NCBI RefSeq assembly: GCF_001440405.1
Contig: NZ_LLXX01000050.1
Coordinates: 31,745-95,744, forward strand
Reading direction: 5' to 3'
Origin: Bradyrhizobium valentinum
GTDB lineage: Bacteria; Pseudomonadota; Alphaproteobacteria; Rhizobiales; Xanthobacteraceae
Length of the DNA: 64,000 nucleotides
Program-made: the position numbers and the translations under genes
Part shown: positions 7,655 through 18,134 of the stretch, piece by piece
Layout of the letters: the number at the start of each line of letters is the position of its first letter
Numbering within the stretch: the stretch's first letter is position 1
Notes under the pieces: generated by a model
Told to the model about the DNA's origin: nothing
Seen by the model: the letters and a program-made list of their open reading frames with translations, nothing else
Databases searched by the model: none

Positions 7655-10600
7655 CTAGGAGCGATCCGGAGCGAGACCTAATGCCGTCAGGAGGGCACTC
7701 CGTAGCGTGCTCAGGCCAGCAGCCACGTCGGCTCCGAGATGCACGCGCAGCGCCCGGCGATCGCGCTCCACCAGAACGTCGAAATCTCCTCTGGCTTGGG
7801 CCGCTTTGACAACACCGAAGGTGTATCGCCGTCCCGGCACGGGCAAATCAACGGCATCGTCGCACGTGATCTGAAGGAAGACCCCCGTGTTCGGACCACC
7901 CTTGTAAGCTTGCCCAGTTGAATGGAGAAAACGCGGTCCGAATTCGAGACATGTCGCGACCCGCTTGACATCGCGGATGGCTTGACGGATCTCCTGCAAT
8001 ATCCGCTCGTGCCCCTCGTTCATCTCAATATACGCCAGAAACGCAAAATAATCCCCCTCGTTGAGCCGGTTGAGATGCGCCTCGAGATACTGCGCTAAAG
8101 CGGGCGTGCCGTTCGCCGTTTTCGCCAGTGCGGCAGAATTCTTCTCATCCGTGAACAGCGCGATCCCGTCGGCCGTAAAGATGGGCGTCTCCGAGGGCAG
8201 CGCCCCGGTTTTCTCATATTCGTCCGTCAGCTTTCGTGATGCGATCTTGCTAGCCTCCACGTCCGGTTGATCGAATGGATCGATGCCGAGAATCGAGCCA
8301 GCGACTGCTGTGGCGAATTCCCAGCGGAAAAATTCTTCCCCGAGATCATATGGGTCGTCTATTGCAATGCGAATCACCGGGTGAAGCGCCTGTTCCAGCT
8401 CGTCCACGGCTGCGTCCTGCGCCGGGTCCACTGCGGCGGACCATCTCAGATAGACAAACAGGCGGTCGCGGCCATAGACATCTGGCTTTCCAAGCGGCTC
8501 GCGATCGATTGGAATCAATCCCTTGCCTTCCTTGCCTGTGGACTCCGCCACCAGTTGCTCCAACCAAGCGCCGAGATTCAAAATCGGCAGTGACGCCACG
8601 ATTGTGATCTTGTCGCGGTGAAATTCCCGCGCCGCCACGCCGAGGATCGTGCCGAGCACGACGCCTGGATTTTCTGCAACGGGAACGGACGGCATGCAGG
8701 CGCAGACCATCTCCTCGGTCCGGTCCAGGAACATCGCCACATCCACGCCCATGATGGCCGCCGGGACCAGACCGAAATCGGAGAGAACCGAATAACGCCC
8801 CCCGATATTGGGCCAGCCGAGAAAGACGCGCCGAAACTGGTCGCGTTCGGCAACCTGCTGCATCTTCGAGCCCGGATCCGTGATGGCGAGAAAGCGACGG
8901 CCGGCTTCATTCGGGCCGACGAGTCGCTCGATACGGTCGAAGAAATATTGTTTGAAAACATTGGGCTCAAGCGTCGAGCCAGACTTGCTCGAGACGATGA
9001 AGAGCGTGTTCTTCAGATCAACTCTGCTCTCGAAAGCCTTCACCTGAGCCGGATCGGTGGAGTCAAGCACGTAAAGTTCTGGGAACCCGCTGATCGGGCC
9101 AAAGGTCGTCTTGATTACTTCCGGACCGAGGCTCGATCCTCCCATTCCCAGCAATAGGATATGGGAAAAGCCCGCATTCTTGGCGACTTCTCTAATAGCC
9201 GTCAGGCGCTCGATGTGAGCCAGCTGGTCGTTCGTAATTCCGAGCCATCCGAGCCACTGCGCTTCGTCCCTCCCGCTCCAAAGCGACGCATCTCCAGCCC
9301 AAAGCTTTCTTACCTTGCCCTCAGCGCCCCACTCCGCCAGTACCGCTTTCATTGCAACGGCAAGCGGCTCGGGCAGCGTGTACGTCAAGCGATTGAGGCT
9401 TGCCGCCGCTGCCTGCCTGGCTTGCCTCTCCACCGCGTTCAGCAGCTTCCCAAAGGCATCGGAGAAGTGTTGCACGCCGTCAACGAGAAGTTTGTCGGTG
9501 ACATCCTTCATGGAAATTCCGACTTCGGCGAGCGTAGCCATTGTGTCAACGGCGGACTCCACGTCCTCCGCGAGGCTTGCGCGCGGCCGTCCGTGGTCGC
9601 GAAACGCGTCGAAGGTCGAGGGAGGCATCGTGTTGACGGTATCGGACCCAATCAGCTCCTCGACGTAGAGCACGTCGCGGTAGTTGGGGTTCTTGGTCCC
9701 TGTGCTGGCCCAGAGCAGCCGCTGTGTTTGGGCGCCCCGGCTGGCCAGCGCCTGCCAACGTCGCCCGCTGAAGAGCTCCTGATACCGCTGGTAGGTCAGC
9801 TTGGCATTGGCAATTGCGACCTTGCCGATCAAGCCGCGCAGCCCGCTTGCCTGGTTTGCATCTATCCCCGCCTGCAAACGGGCCGCGATGAGCGTATCAA
9901 TCTCGGTATCAATCCGGCTGATGAAGAAACTGGCGACGCTGGCAACCTGCTTCAGGTCGCCACCCCGGTCTGCGTATGTCTCGAGGCCCGCAATGTAAGC
10001 TTCTGCCACCCGCTCGTACGAGTCCTGTGCAAACAGCAGTGTCACATTGACGTTGATCCCCTCGCCGATGAGCTCGCGAATAGCGGGAATGCCTTGAGAC
10101 GTCGCGGGGATTTTGATCATCAGATTGTCACGGTCTACGGCCCGCCACAATCGCCGGGCTTCGTCAAGCGTGCCCGCCGTTTCGCATGCGAGGAGCGGCG
10201 AGACCTCCAGGCTCACGTACCCGTCACGTCTCGACGTATCGTCGTATACGGCGCGGAGGGCATCGGCGGCGTCGCGAATATCCTGAACCGCGAGTCGCTC
10301 GTAAATTGACTTTGCATCCAACGCCACCACGTCGGGCTGCTCGAGAACCGCGCGATAGTCGGAGCTTCCGGTGATCGCCTTCTCGAAGATTGCCGGATTC
10401 GAAGTCACCCCCTGCAAGCCGTCCTCGTCGATCAAACGGCTCAACTCACCGCCGGTGATCAAGCTGCGGCGGATATAATCCAGCCACACCGACTGGCCGA
10501 AGACCTGGAGCGCGCGCAGCGGGTTTTCCAGCGCGACCATCTTGGCAAGACGGCGCCGATGCCGCGCCTCGCCGGTGAAGCGAGCGTTCAGGAATGCGCC

Positions 10601-10960
10601 AATCAGCTCATGGGCGAGCTCGACACCGACGATACGACCGCCGAGCACCAGCACGTTCATATCATCGTGCTCAACGCCCTGGTGCGCCGAATAGGTGTCA
10701 TGGCACAATCCGGCGCGGACTCCGGGAATCCTGTTGGCGGCCATCGACGCACCAACCCCGCTCCCGCAGAGCAGGATGCCGCGCTCGGCCTGTTTCTCGC
10801 GCAAGGCTCGGCCCATGGCCCCCGCATAGTCGGAATAGTCCACGGCATCTGTGCTGTGAGTGCCCAGGTCGAGGACTTCGCGATGCTCCTCGGCCAAGAA
10901 GGCTTTCACCGCCTCCTTAAGTGCAAATCCGGCATGATCCGAACCTATGGCGATGCGCAT
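7655..10960 (-). CDS. RpiB - transaldolase - glucose-6-phosphate isomerase triple fusion
   Basis: One uninterrupted 1101-codon frame carries three sugar-phosphate enzymes. Residues 1-140 are RpiB (ribose-5-phosphate isomerase B), with the catalytic Cys65 in [10 protein letters not shown] and HDTYSAHQG. Residues from Met141 to about 510 are transaldolase, with [21 protein letters not shown] and the Schiff-base lysine in MIKIPAT. From about 515 to the end is Pgi, with [13 protein letters not shown] and [12 protein letters not shown]. Tal-Pgi fusions of about 950 residues are established; the RpiB head joined directly at RRLAK-M is the novelty. No Shine-Dalgarno precedes Met141 (10540), so separate translation is unlikely. 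The ATG at 10960 lies 3 bases after the tkt stop, which implies translational coupling. The product would connect ribose-5-P, sedoheptulose-7-P and fructose/glucose-6-P pools. Confidence 0.9.
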   Translation of the reverse strand: MRIAIGSDHAGFALKEAVKAFLAEEHREVLDLGTHSTDAVDYSDYAGAMGRALREKQAERGILLCGSGVGASMAANRIPGVRAGLCHDTYSAHQGVEHDDMNVLVLGGRIVGVELAHELIGAFLNARFTGEARHRRRLAKMVALENPLRALQVFGQSVWLDYIRRSLITGGELSRLIDEDGLQGVTSNPAIFEKAITGSSDYRAVLEQPDVVALDAKSIYERLAVQDIRDAADALRAVYDDTSRRDGYVSLEVSPLLACETAGTLDEARRLWRAVDRDNLMIKIPATSQGIPAIRELIGEGINVNVTLLFAQDSYERVAEAYIAGLETYADRGGDLKQVASVASFFISRIDTEIDTLIAARLQAGIDANQASGLRGLIGKVAIANAKLTYQRYQELFSGRRWQALASRGAQTQRLLWASTGTKNPNYRDVLYVEELIGSDTVNTMPPSTFDAFRDHGRPRASLAEDVESAVDTMATLAEVGISMKDVTDKLLVDGVQHFSDAFGKLLNAVERQARQAAAASLNRLTYTLPEPLAVAMKAVLAEWGAEGKVRKLWAGDASLWSGRDEAQWLGWLGITNDQLAHIERLTAIREVAKNAGFSHILLLGMGGSSLGPEVIKTTFGPISGFPELYVLDSTDPAQVKAFESRVDLKNTLFIVSSKSGSTLEPNVFKQYFFDRIERLVGPNEAGRRFLAITDPGSKMQQVAERDQFRRVFLGWPNIGGRYSVLSDFGLVPAAIMGVDVAMFLDRTEEMVCACMPSVPVAENPGVVLGTILGVAAREFHRDKITIVASLPILNLGAWLEQLVAESTGKEGKGLIPIDREPLGKPDVYGRDRLFVYLRWSAAVDPAQDAAVDELEQALHPVIRIAIDDPYDLGEEFFRWEFATAVAGSILGIDPFDQPDVEASKIASRKLTDEYEKTGALPSETPIFTADGIALFTDEKNSAALAKTANGTPALAQYLEAHLNRLNEGDYFAFLAYIEMNEGHERILQEIRQAIRDVKRVATCLEFGPRFLHSTGQAYKGGPNTGVFLQITCDDAVDLPVPGRRYTFGVVKAAQARGDFDVLVERDRRALRVHLGADVAAGLSTLRSALLTALGLAPDRS

Positions 10961-10963
10961 CGC

Positions 10964-13078
10964 TCACCTCGCTTTCGCGATTTGCAGTTTCGCCGCTGCG
11001 ACGATGTTCTCGGGGGTGAAGCCGAACTTCTTCTGCAATTCCCTCAGCGGCGCCGAGGCGCCGAAGGTCTCCATTCCGATACTGTGACCACTCCGGCCGA
11101 CGTACCTCGCCCAGCCGAGAGTAGATCCTTTTTCCACCGAGACGCGCGCGTTTACCGACTCCGGAAGCACCTGTTCGCGATAGTCGGGATGATCGCGGCA
11201 GTAGTACTCGAACATCTCCCATGACGGCATGCTCACGACGCGGGCTTTGATCCCTTCGGCCTTCAGCGTTTCATACGCCTCTACACACAACGCAACTTCA
11301 CTGCCCGTCGCCAGCAGCAATACGTGAGGCCGGCCGTCGTCGGCATCGGCGAGAACATAGGCGCCGCGCGGCACGCCCTCCGCCGCCGCGTATTTCGTTC
11401 GGTCCAGCGTCGGCACTGCCTGCCGCGTCAGGATCAGCGCGACTGGTTCGTGGCGGAAGCCCGCGATGACACGCCACGCCTCGACCGTTTCATTGGCATC
11501 GGCCGGTCGCAGGGTGATCAGACCGGGGATGGCGCGCAGGGACGCCAGGTGCTCCACTGGTTGGTGTGTTGGCCCATCTTCCCCAACTCCGATTGAATCG
11601 TGGGTAAATATGTGGATCACCGGGATTTCCATCAGGGCGCTCAAGCGGATGGCTGTGCGCGCGTAGTCGCTGAAGATGAGGAATCCCGATCCAAACGGTC
11701 GAATCTTCGATAGAGACAGGCCATTAAGGATAGCGCCCATAGCATGCTCGCGAATACCGAAGTGGAGATTCCGTCCGGCCGGATTCTGCGCGCTGAAATC
11801 TCCGGCGCCTTCGAAGGTCAGCCGCGTTTTGCATGACGGACCGAGGTCCGCGGAACCGCCGAGCAAACACGGCACGTTCTCAGCAAGTGCGTTCAGCGCC
11901 TGGCCCGATGCATCTCGGGTGGCGATAGCTTTGCCTGGCGAAAACGCCGGAAATCCCTTGTCCCAACCATCCGGCAGTTCGCGGCGTAGTAAGCGATATC
12001 CCTCCTCGGCGAGCACGGGATATTGGCGCCGATACTCCTCAAACTGAGCCCGCCAAGCTTGGTGCAGCGCCAAGCCGCGCGCCCCGATGCCCTTCTGAAA
12101 GTGCTCGAGTACTTCATCAGGGACCAGGAACTTGGCGTCTGGCGGCCAACCATAATGACGCTTCGCCAGCCTGATTTCCTCCTCGCCCAGCGGTTCGCCG
12201 TGCGCCGCGCTCGTGTCCTGCCTGTTCGGCGCACCGTAGGCGATATGGCTATCGACGATGATAAGGGTCGGTCGATCGCTCGTGCTCTTGAACGTCCTGA
12301 ACGCACGCTCGAGCATTTCCAGGTCGTTAGCGTCGCCGACGCGCGTGACGTTCCAGCCGTGCCCGATAAAGCGCGTGGCCACGTCATCGCTGTACGCCAG
12401 GGCAGTATTGCCCTCGATCGTGATGTGATTGTTGTCGTAGATCCAACAGAGGTTATCGAGTTTGAGGTGTCCAGCGAGAGAGGCGGCCTCGCCGGAGATT
12501 CCTTCCATCATGCAGCCGTCGCCGCAGAGGGCGTAGATGTCATAATCGAATAGGTTGAACCCCGGACGATTGAAGTAGCTTGCCAGCCAGCGCTCCGCGA
12601 TGGCCATGCCTACGCTTGTGGCCAGTCCCTGTCCCAGTGGGCCAGTCGTCGTTTCAACGCCTGAGGTCCAACGATACTCCGGGTGGCCGGGGCATTTGCT
12701 GTCAAGCTGTCGGAAGCGCTTGATGTCCCCCAGTGTCACCGACAGTTGTCCAAGCGTTTCATACTTCGGGTTCACGGCCTTCACGCCGCTCAAGTGCAGC
12801 ATCGCGTAAAGCAACATCGACGCGTGACCAACCGACAACACGAAACGGTCGCGGTTGGGCCAGATCGGATGGCTGGGATCGAAGCGCAGCACGCGTTGCC
12901 ACAGGCAATAGGCCACCGGCGCCAGCGCCATCGGTGTTCCGGGGTGACCGGAGTTGGCTGCCTGTACCGCATCCATCGCCAGCGTGCGGATCGTGTTGAC
13001 GCACAACTGGTCCATCGTATCGTTCGTCGAACTGGTAACGTTCGGTGCAGTGTGTGCACTAGTACCAGTTATCCCCAT
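10964..13078 (-). CDS. tkt: Transketolase
   Basis: This thiamine diphosphate enzyme moves two-carbon units between ketose and aldose phosphates in the pentose phosphate pathway. Seen are NSGHPGTPMALAP at the N-terminus, the ThDP motif GDGCMMEGISGEAASLAGH, and HDSIGVGEDGPTHQPVEHLA. The open frame extends to 13255, but GGAGGAAATCG immediately precedes the ATG at 13078 and homology begins just after, so the start is 13078 (704 aa, normal for the family). It heads an operon with the RpiB-Tal-Pgi gene. A perfect FNR/FixK-like box lies about 210 bases upstream. Confidence 0.93.
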   Translation of the reverse strand: MGITGTSAHTAPNVTSSTNDTMDQLCVNTIRTLAMDAVQAANSGHPGTPMALAPVAYCLWQRVLRFDPSHPIWPNRDRFVLSVGHASMLLYAMLHLSGVKAVNPKYETLGQLSVTLGDIKRFRQLDSKCPGHPEYRWTSGVETTTGPLGQGLATSVGMAIAERWLASYFNRPGFNLFDYDIYALCGDGCMMEGISGEAASLAGHLKLDNLCWIYDNNHITIEGNTALAYSDDVATRFIGHGWNVTRVGDANDLEMLERAFRTFKSTSDRPTLIIVDSHIAYGAPNRQDTSAAHGEPLGEEEIRLAKRHYGWPPDAKFLVPDEVLEHFQKGIGARGLALHQAWRAQFEEYRRQYPVLAEEGYRLLRRELPDGWDKGFPAFSPGKAIATRDASGQALNALAENVPCLLGGSADLGPSCKTRLTFEGAGDFSAQNPAGRNLHFGIREHAMGAILNGLSLSKIRPFGSGFLIFSDYARTAIRLSALMEIPVIHIFTHDSIGVGEDGPTHQPVEHLASLRAIPGLITLRPADANETVEAWRVIAGFRHEPVALILTRQAVPTLDRTKYAAAEGVPRGAYVLADADDGRPHVLLLATGSEVALCVEAYETLKAEGIKARVVSMPSWEMFEYYCRDHPDYREQVLPESVNARVSVEKGSTLGWARYVGRSGHSIGMETFGASAPLRELQKKFGFTPENIVAAAKLQIAKAR

Positions 13079-13282
13079 CGATTTCCTCCAGGATGCAGAC
13101 CACGATGGCAATGTCGAAACGGAAACAGACGTAGCTCGCGGCGCCAAGGAAGCCGATTTGAACGACCCATCCCTCGTTTGCATCGGCGCCCTCATGGGCA
13201 TGCGCGAGCCGCGACGGCGGGCCGGGTGGCCGCTGCGCTGTCGTCGCAACGGCACATGCTGGAAGGATTCGCATTACCAACG

Positions 13283-13296
13283 TTGATCTAGATCAA
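13283..13296. promoter_or_regulatory. Perfect FNR/FixK-like box upstream of tkt
   Basis: TTGATCTAGATCAA matches TTGAT-N4-ATCAA perfectly and is fully palindromic. It lies in the 294-base gap between glgX and tkt. With a class II layout the tkt transcript would start near 13248 and have a leader of about 170 bases. Confidence 0.8.
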
Positions 13297-13372
13297 CAGT
13301 CTGTGACGGCCGTTCTCCGCGTAGGAGTTCTTGTGCATGAGCTTAGCGGCGAGCGGCTGGACCTCATTGAAA

Positions 13373-15484
13373 TCAGACCGGTTGTGGAACACTTCTTTCG
13401 AGCGACAGCGCGAGAAGAACCATGGACCGCGGCTGCACCAGATACGTCGCCTGCCTTATGACAGGTGCGCCCTCCCAGGGGGAGATGTCATCGGGTGAAT
13501 CGAGCGAGGTGTCGATACAGCGCCGCCACCCCTGCTGATGCTCGGCCGGCACTGACGGTAACTCGAACGGCAGCGGTTCCCAATAAGCGTTCAGCATTCC
13601 GTGGAACAGAAAGCGGGCGCGCAAGCTTCGCAGCGTGAAGGCAAGAGAATGTGAGTAGTCGCTCCAATCCGGGCGTTTGAGCGCAGCCCCATGCCACTCG
13701 ATGCGCGCCCGGCGAAGGAGTTGATTGAGGCTGAGGGCAGCCCCTTCCACCACGACATCACGGCGTTGGCGAAATCTGTTCAGCGCTTTGACGAAACGGT
13801 GGATGTCGCCATGCCGCTCCAGCAGACTCCAGTCGAACCAGCTGATATCAGAGTCTTGGCAATAGGCGTTATTGTTGCCTCTCTGGGTTCGGCGCACCTC
13901 GTCACCCATGAGCAGCATCGGCGTCCCCGCCGCCAACAGCTCCAGTACGAAGAAATTCTTGACCTGACGATTGCGCACCGCCTCGACCAACGGATCGTTG
14001 GCCGGTCCCTCCGCGCCGCAGTTCCAGCTCAAATTGTTGTCAGAACCATCGCGGTTGTTCTCGCCATTGGCCTCGTTGTGCTTGTGGTTGTACGAGACCA
14101 GGTCGTTGAGGGTAAAGCCGTCATGGCAGGTCACGAAATTGATGCTTTGCTCGGCTTCGCGCTCCTCGTGGCCGTAAATGTCGGGGCTGCCCAGGATCCG
14201 CGTGGCCACGCCCGACACCGAGCCGTTGTCGCCCCTCAGGAAACTTCGCACGTCGTCGCGGAACCGGCCGTTCCATTCCTGCCATCTGTCGCCGATGAAG
14301 CTTCCTACCTGATAGAGCCCTGCGGCATCCCACGCCTCTGCAATCAGCTTGGTGCCGGCCAGTAACGGGTCCGATTCGATGTCCCAGAGAACGGGCGGGT
14401 TTGGTAGCGGGCGCCCCTCCTCGTCGCGCGACAGGATCGACGCGAGATCGAAACGGAATCCGTCTACATGCATCTGAGACACCCAGTAACGCAGGCTGTC
14501 CTGGATCAGGCGGCGCACGATCGGCTGGTTCGCATTGAGCGTGTTGCCACAGCCGGTGTAATCGGCGTAACGGGATTTGTCGCTGTCGAGGATGTAATAG
14601 ACGTCGTTCGCCAGACCGCGATAGGACAACGTCGGCCCAGTCCGCCCGCCTTCTGCTGTGTGATTGAATACAACATCCAGGATCACCTCGAGTCCCGCGC
14701 GGTGGAGCGCCTTGACCATGTCCCGAAATTCGTCGAGCACAGCCAGCGAGCTCTTCTGTGTGCCGTACGCCTGATGTGGCGCGAAGAACGAGACAGGCGC
14801 ATAGCCCCAGTAGTTCGTCTTGCCTGGCGGGCAGTCCTGCGCGTCGAATTGGAATACGGGCAGCAGCTCCACGGCTGTGACGCCCAGATTTTTGAGGTAC
14901 GGCACCTTTTCGATCAGTCCAGCGTATGTACCGCGCTTCTCGACCGCGACGCCCGCGCTGGGATGGCGAGTAAAGCCGCGCACATGCAGTTCGTAAATCA
15001 CAGTCTCGGCAAAGGCCCGCTTGAGCGGCAGATCGTCCTGCCAATCGTATCGATTGGGATCGGCTACGACGCTCTTCATCGCCACAGCGATATTGTCGCC
15101 AGGCCGCGCCGCAGCTTGGCGGTCGTATGTCTCGGGGACGACTACGGCAAGCCCATAAGGGTCCAGGAGCACCTTCTCGGCGTCAAACCAAGATCCGTGG
15201 TCCGGGTCGAAGGCGCCGTGCGCCCGGTAGGCGTACACCTGGCCCGGCTGAAGGTCCGGCACAAAGACATGCCAGTAGTGATGCGTACGATGTTTATTGG
15301 CGTCGAGAGGTACGATCCTCGCCGGCTGGGAGGCATTCTCGTCATCGAACAGAAGCAGCTCAAGCAAGACTGCATGCTTCGAGAACACGCTGAAATTGAC
15401 GCCGCCCGGGAGGACCGTCGCGCCGAGAGGAGCGCTCGCACCCGATGTGACATCACGGGTGGTCATCGTCCGCGTCATCCTCAT
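13373..15484 (-). CDS. glgX: Glycogen debranching enzyme (GlgX/isoamylase type)
   Basis: This GH13 enzyme hydrolyses alpha-1,6 branches of phosphorylase-limit glycogen. Domains seen: an N-terminal CBM48-like segment (GATVLPGGVNFSVFSKHA), then the barrel with ILDVVFNHTAEGG, the nucleophile in GFRFDLASIL, the acid in LIAEAWDA and VTCHDGFTLNDLVSYNHKHN. The length (703 aa) is usual. Its ATG overlaps the glgP stop as ATGA, a sign of coupled translation. With GlgP it forms the glycogen-degrading pair of the island. Confidence 0.92.
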   Translation of the reverse strand: MRMTRTMTTRDVTSGASAPLGATVLPGGVNFSVFSKHAVLLELLLFDDENASQPARIVPLDANKHRTHHYWHVFVPDLQPGQVYAYRAHGAFDPDHGSWFDAEKVLLDPYGLAVVVPETYDRQAAARPGDNIAVAMKSVVADPNRYDWQDDLPLKRAFAETVIYELHVRGFTRHPSAGVAVEKRGTYAGLIEKVPYLKNLGVTAVELLPVFQFDAQDCPPGKTNYWGYAPVSFFAPHQAYGTQKSSLAVLDEFRDMVKALHRAGLEVILDVVFNHTAEGGRTGPTLSYRGLANDVYYILDSDKSRYADYTGCGNTLNANQPIVRRLIQDSLRYWVSQMHVDGFRFDLASILSRDEEGRPLPNPPVLWDIESDPLLAGTKLIAEAWDAAGLYQVGSFIGDRWQEWNGRFRDDVRSFLRGDNGSVSGVATRILGSPDIYGHEEREAEQSINFVTCHDGFTLNDLVSYNHKHNEANGENNRDGSDNNLSWNCGAEGPANDPLVEAVRNRQVKNFFVLELLAAGTPMLLMGDEVRRTQRGNNNAYCQDSDISWFDWSLLERHGDIHRFVKALNRFRQRRDVVVEGAALSLNQLLRRARIEWHGAALKRPDWSDYSHSLAFTLRSLRARFLFHGMLNAYWEPLPFELPSVPAEHQQGWRRCIDTSLDSPDDISPWEGAPVIRQATYLVQPRSMVLLALSLERSVPQPV

Positions 15485-18003
15485 CTTTCGTCAGGAACGA
15501 TCGGCCTAACGTTCCAGATGTCGCGGCAGTATTCCCGGATCGAGCGGTCGGACGAGAAACGGCCGACTCGCGCGCAGTTGAGAATGGACATGCGCGTCCA
15601 GGCGTTCTGATCGGAGTACGCTTGACTGACGCGCTGTTGGCATTCCACGTAGGCCTGATAGTCTGCCAGGAGCATGTAGTCGTCGCGGGTGATCAACGAT
15701 TCGACGAGGGATTGGAAGAGTCCGCGATCACCGTTCGAGAAGAACCCGGAACTGATGAGATCGATCGCCTCGCGCAGCTCCGCATTTGAGTCGTAGATGC
15801 TGCGCGGCGTGTAGGCCTCAGCCTTCAATCGTTCGACCTCCGCAGCCGTCAGGCCGAACAAGAAGAAATTCTCGTGACCCACTGCGTCGCGGATCTCGAC
15901 GTTGGCGCCGTCCAGGGTGCCAATTGTTAATGCGCCGTTCATGGCAAATTTCATGTTGCCTGTGCCTGACGCCTCCTTGCCTGCCGTGGAGATCTGTTCC
16001 GACAGATCCGCAGCGGGGTACACGTGGTGACTGGTTTTGACGTTGAAGTCCGGCAAGAATACCACCTTGAGAACCTGAGAGACGACCGGGTCCTGATTGA
16101 TGGCTGCGGCGACGGAGTTGATCAGCTTGATGATGAGCTTGGCCATGCGGTATCCGGGAGCGGCCTTGCCGCCGAAGATGACCGTTCGGGGTATTTCCGC
16201 GGCGCTGGAGACGCGCCTGAGTTTGTTAAAAAGAGTGACAAGGTACAAAACGTTCAGGTGCTGGCGCTTGTACTCATGCAGCCGCTTTACCTGGATGTCG
16301 AAGAGCGAGTGCGGCTCGATGATGATGCCGGTTCGCTCCTTGATGAGACCGGCCAGAACACGTTTGTTATCGGCCTTGATGGCCTGCCACTCTTTCTGGA
16401 AGTCGCCGTCGATTGCCAACGGCTCGAGATGTTCAAGCTCGTGTTCCAAATCCGCTAACCATCGGTCACCGATTTTCCGGGTTATCAGGGCGCTCAAGTT
16501 CGGGTTGCTCAGCGCGATCCAGCGGCGTGGTGTCACTCCATTGGTCACATTGAAAAATTTTTCCGGCGCCACTCGGTGGAAGTCGCTGAGTAACGTCTGC
16601 TTCAGAAGCTCGGTATGCAGGGCCGCGACTCCATTGATCGCGTGGCTGCCCACGCTGGCAAGGTGCGCCATGCGCATATGTTTGCCTCCCGCTTCATCAA
16701 TCAGCGAAAGCCGCTGAAGGAGCTGATCGTCACCCGGATAGCGCAGCCGGATATCGTTCAGGAAGCGACGATTGATCTCGTAAATGATTTCCAAATGGCG
16801 CGGCAGCAGTCGAGCAAACAATGGTAGCGGCCAACGTTCAAGCGCCTCGGCAAGAAGCGTGTGATTCGTGTAGCCGCAGGTCTGCTGGGTGATAGCCCAA
16901 GCCTGATCCCACTCCATCGCGTGCTCGTCCACGAGGAGCCGCATCAACTCGGCGACGGCAATGGAGGGATGTGTGTCATTCAACTGCGCGGCCCAATATG
17001 AATGGAACTCGTCGAGCGGCTTGCCGCGCATTATGAGCAACCGGATCATGTCCTGGAGCGAGCAGGACACGAAGAAGTACTGCTGTGCCAGCCGCAGTTG
17101 CTTCCCTGCTTCAGGTTCGTCATTCGGATAGAGAACCTTCGAGATGGTTTCCGATGCGATCTTCTCGTCCACCGCACGGTAATAGTCGCCGACGTTGAAC
17201 GCTTCGAAATCAAAAGATTCGGCAGCTTCGGCCTTCCACAAGCGCAGCAGATTTGTGGTGGGCACACGGTAGCCCGGGACCGGCGTGTCGTAGGCGACGC
17301 CCTTGACCACCTTCTCCGAAAGCCAGCGCATGCGATAGCGGCCGGCCTCGTCGTAATAGGGCTCGGTGCGCCCGCCGAGCTTCACATCGAATGTGATCTC
17401 GGAACGGACGATCTCCCAGGGGTTGCCGAAGCGCAGCCACTTGTCGGTCAACTCAACCTGCCAGCCGTCACGGATCGCTTGGTCGAAGATCCCGAACTCA
17501 TAACGGATGCCATAGCCGATCGCAGGAACGTTGAGTGTCGCAAGCGAGTCCATGTAACACGCGGCCAACCGGCCAAGACCGCCATTGCCTAACCCGGGCT
17601 CCTCCTCCTGGTCCAGAAGGCTCGATAGATCATCTTGCCCCACTCGCGACAGCGCTTCCTCGACTGCTTGCCAGATCCCGAGATTGACGAGGCTGTTTCC
17701 AAGGTGCGGTCCGGTCAGGAACTCCGCCGAGAGATATGCAACGGCCTTGGCCGCTGTGTTCGTTTCGGTAATAGATGCTAACGTTGCTACATAGCGCTCC
17801 ATCATGCGATCGCGAACAGTGTAGGCGAGGCACATGTACCAATCGTTCCGCGTTGCGTGCTGTGGCAATTTTCCAAGAAGACAGTACAGATTCTCGATCA
17901 GGGCTGTGGCGATTGCATCCGCTCCGAGGCCGGTGCGAACGTTCGTGAGAGCAATCGGGCTGGGTGCGCTGGCTCCGGAATCACTCGCGATTGCAAATCC
18001 CAT
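15481..18003 (-). CDS. glgP: Glycogen phosphorylase
   Basis: A pyridoxal-phosphate enzyme releasing glucose-1-phosphate from alpha-1,4-glucan ends. The motif EASGTGNMKFAMNGALTIGT (phosphate/PLP region) is intact, as are GLGNGGLGRLAACYMDS and the glucan-binding core. The open frame extends to 18252, but GGAGGCGGAAAC precedes the ATG at 18003 and the family similarity starts after it, giving 840 residues. The stop overlaps the glgX start. The glucokinase gene lies 131 bases upstream on the same strand. I see no glycogen synthesis gene (glgA/B/C) in the window, so the cluster is degradative. Confidence 0.93.
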   Translation of the reverse strand: MGFAIASDSGASAPSPIALTNVRTGLGADAIATALIENLYCLLGKLPQHATRNDWYMCLAYTVRDRMMERYVATLASITETNTAAKAVAYLSAEFLTGPHLGNSLVNLGIWQAVEEALSRVGQDDLSSLLDQEEEPGLGNGGLGRLAACYMDSLATLNVPAIGYGIRYEFGIFDQAIRDGWQVELTDKWLRFGNPWEIVRSEITFDVKLGGRTEPYYDEAGRYRMRWLSEKVVKGVAYDTPVPGYRVPTTNLLRLWKAEAAESFDFEAFNVGDYYRAVDEKIASETISKVLYPNDEPEAGKQLRLAQQYFFVSCSLQDMIRLLIMRGKPLDEFHSYWAAQLNDTHPSIAVAELMRLLVDEHAMEWDQAWAITQQTCGYTNHTLLAEALERWPLPLFARLLPRHLEIIYEINRRFLNDIRLRYPGDDQLLQRLSLIDEAGGKHMRMAHLASVGSHAINGVAALHTELLKQTLLSDFHRVAPEKFFNVTNGVTPRRWIALSNPNLSALITRKIGDRWLADLEHELEHLEPLAIDGDFQKEWQAIKADNKRVLAGLIKERTGIIIEPHSLFDIQVKRLHEYKRQHLNVLYLVTLFNKLRRVSSAAEIPRTVIFGGKAAPGYRMAKLIIKLINSVAAAINQDPVVSQVLKVVFLPDFNVKTSHHVYPAADLSEQISTAGKEASGTGNMKFAMNGALTIGTLDGANVEIRDAVGHENFFLFGLTAAEVERLKAEAYTPRSIYDSNAELREAIDLISSGFFSNGDRGLFQSLVESLITRDDYMLLADYQAYVECQQRVSQAYSDQNAWTRMSILNCARVGRFSSDRSIREYCRDIWNVRPIVPDER

Positions 18004-18134
18004 GTTTCCGCCTCCGTGCTTGGCCCAACCGGCATCCCCGGCCCGGGACCGGATCATTTCTAGCCATCCTGGAGCACATCGACTCCGTCGACGAAGCTCC
18101 CCGATCCAGCAATCTGAGTCATCCTTTTTAGTTG

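Noticed and set aside
13059..13280. 73-codon frame between the FNR/FixK-like box and tkt
   Set aside because: Its ATG at 13274 lies only 9 bases from the box, upstream of the expected transcription start, and there is no ribosome site.
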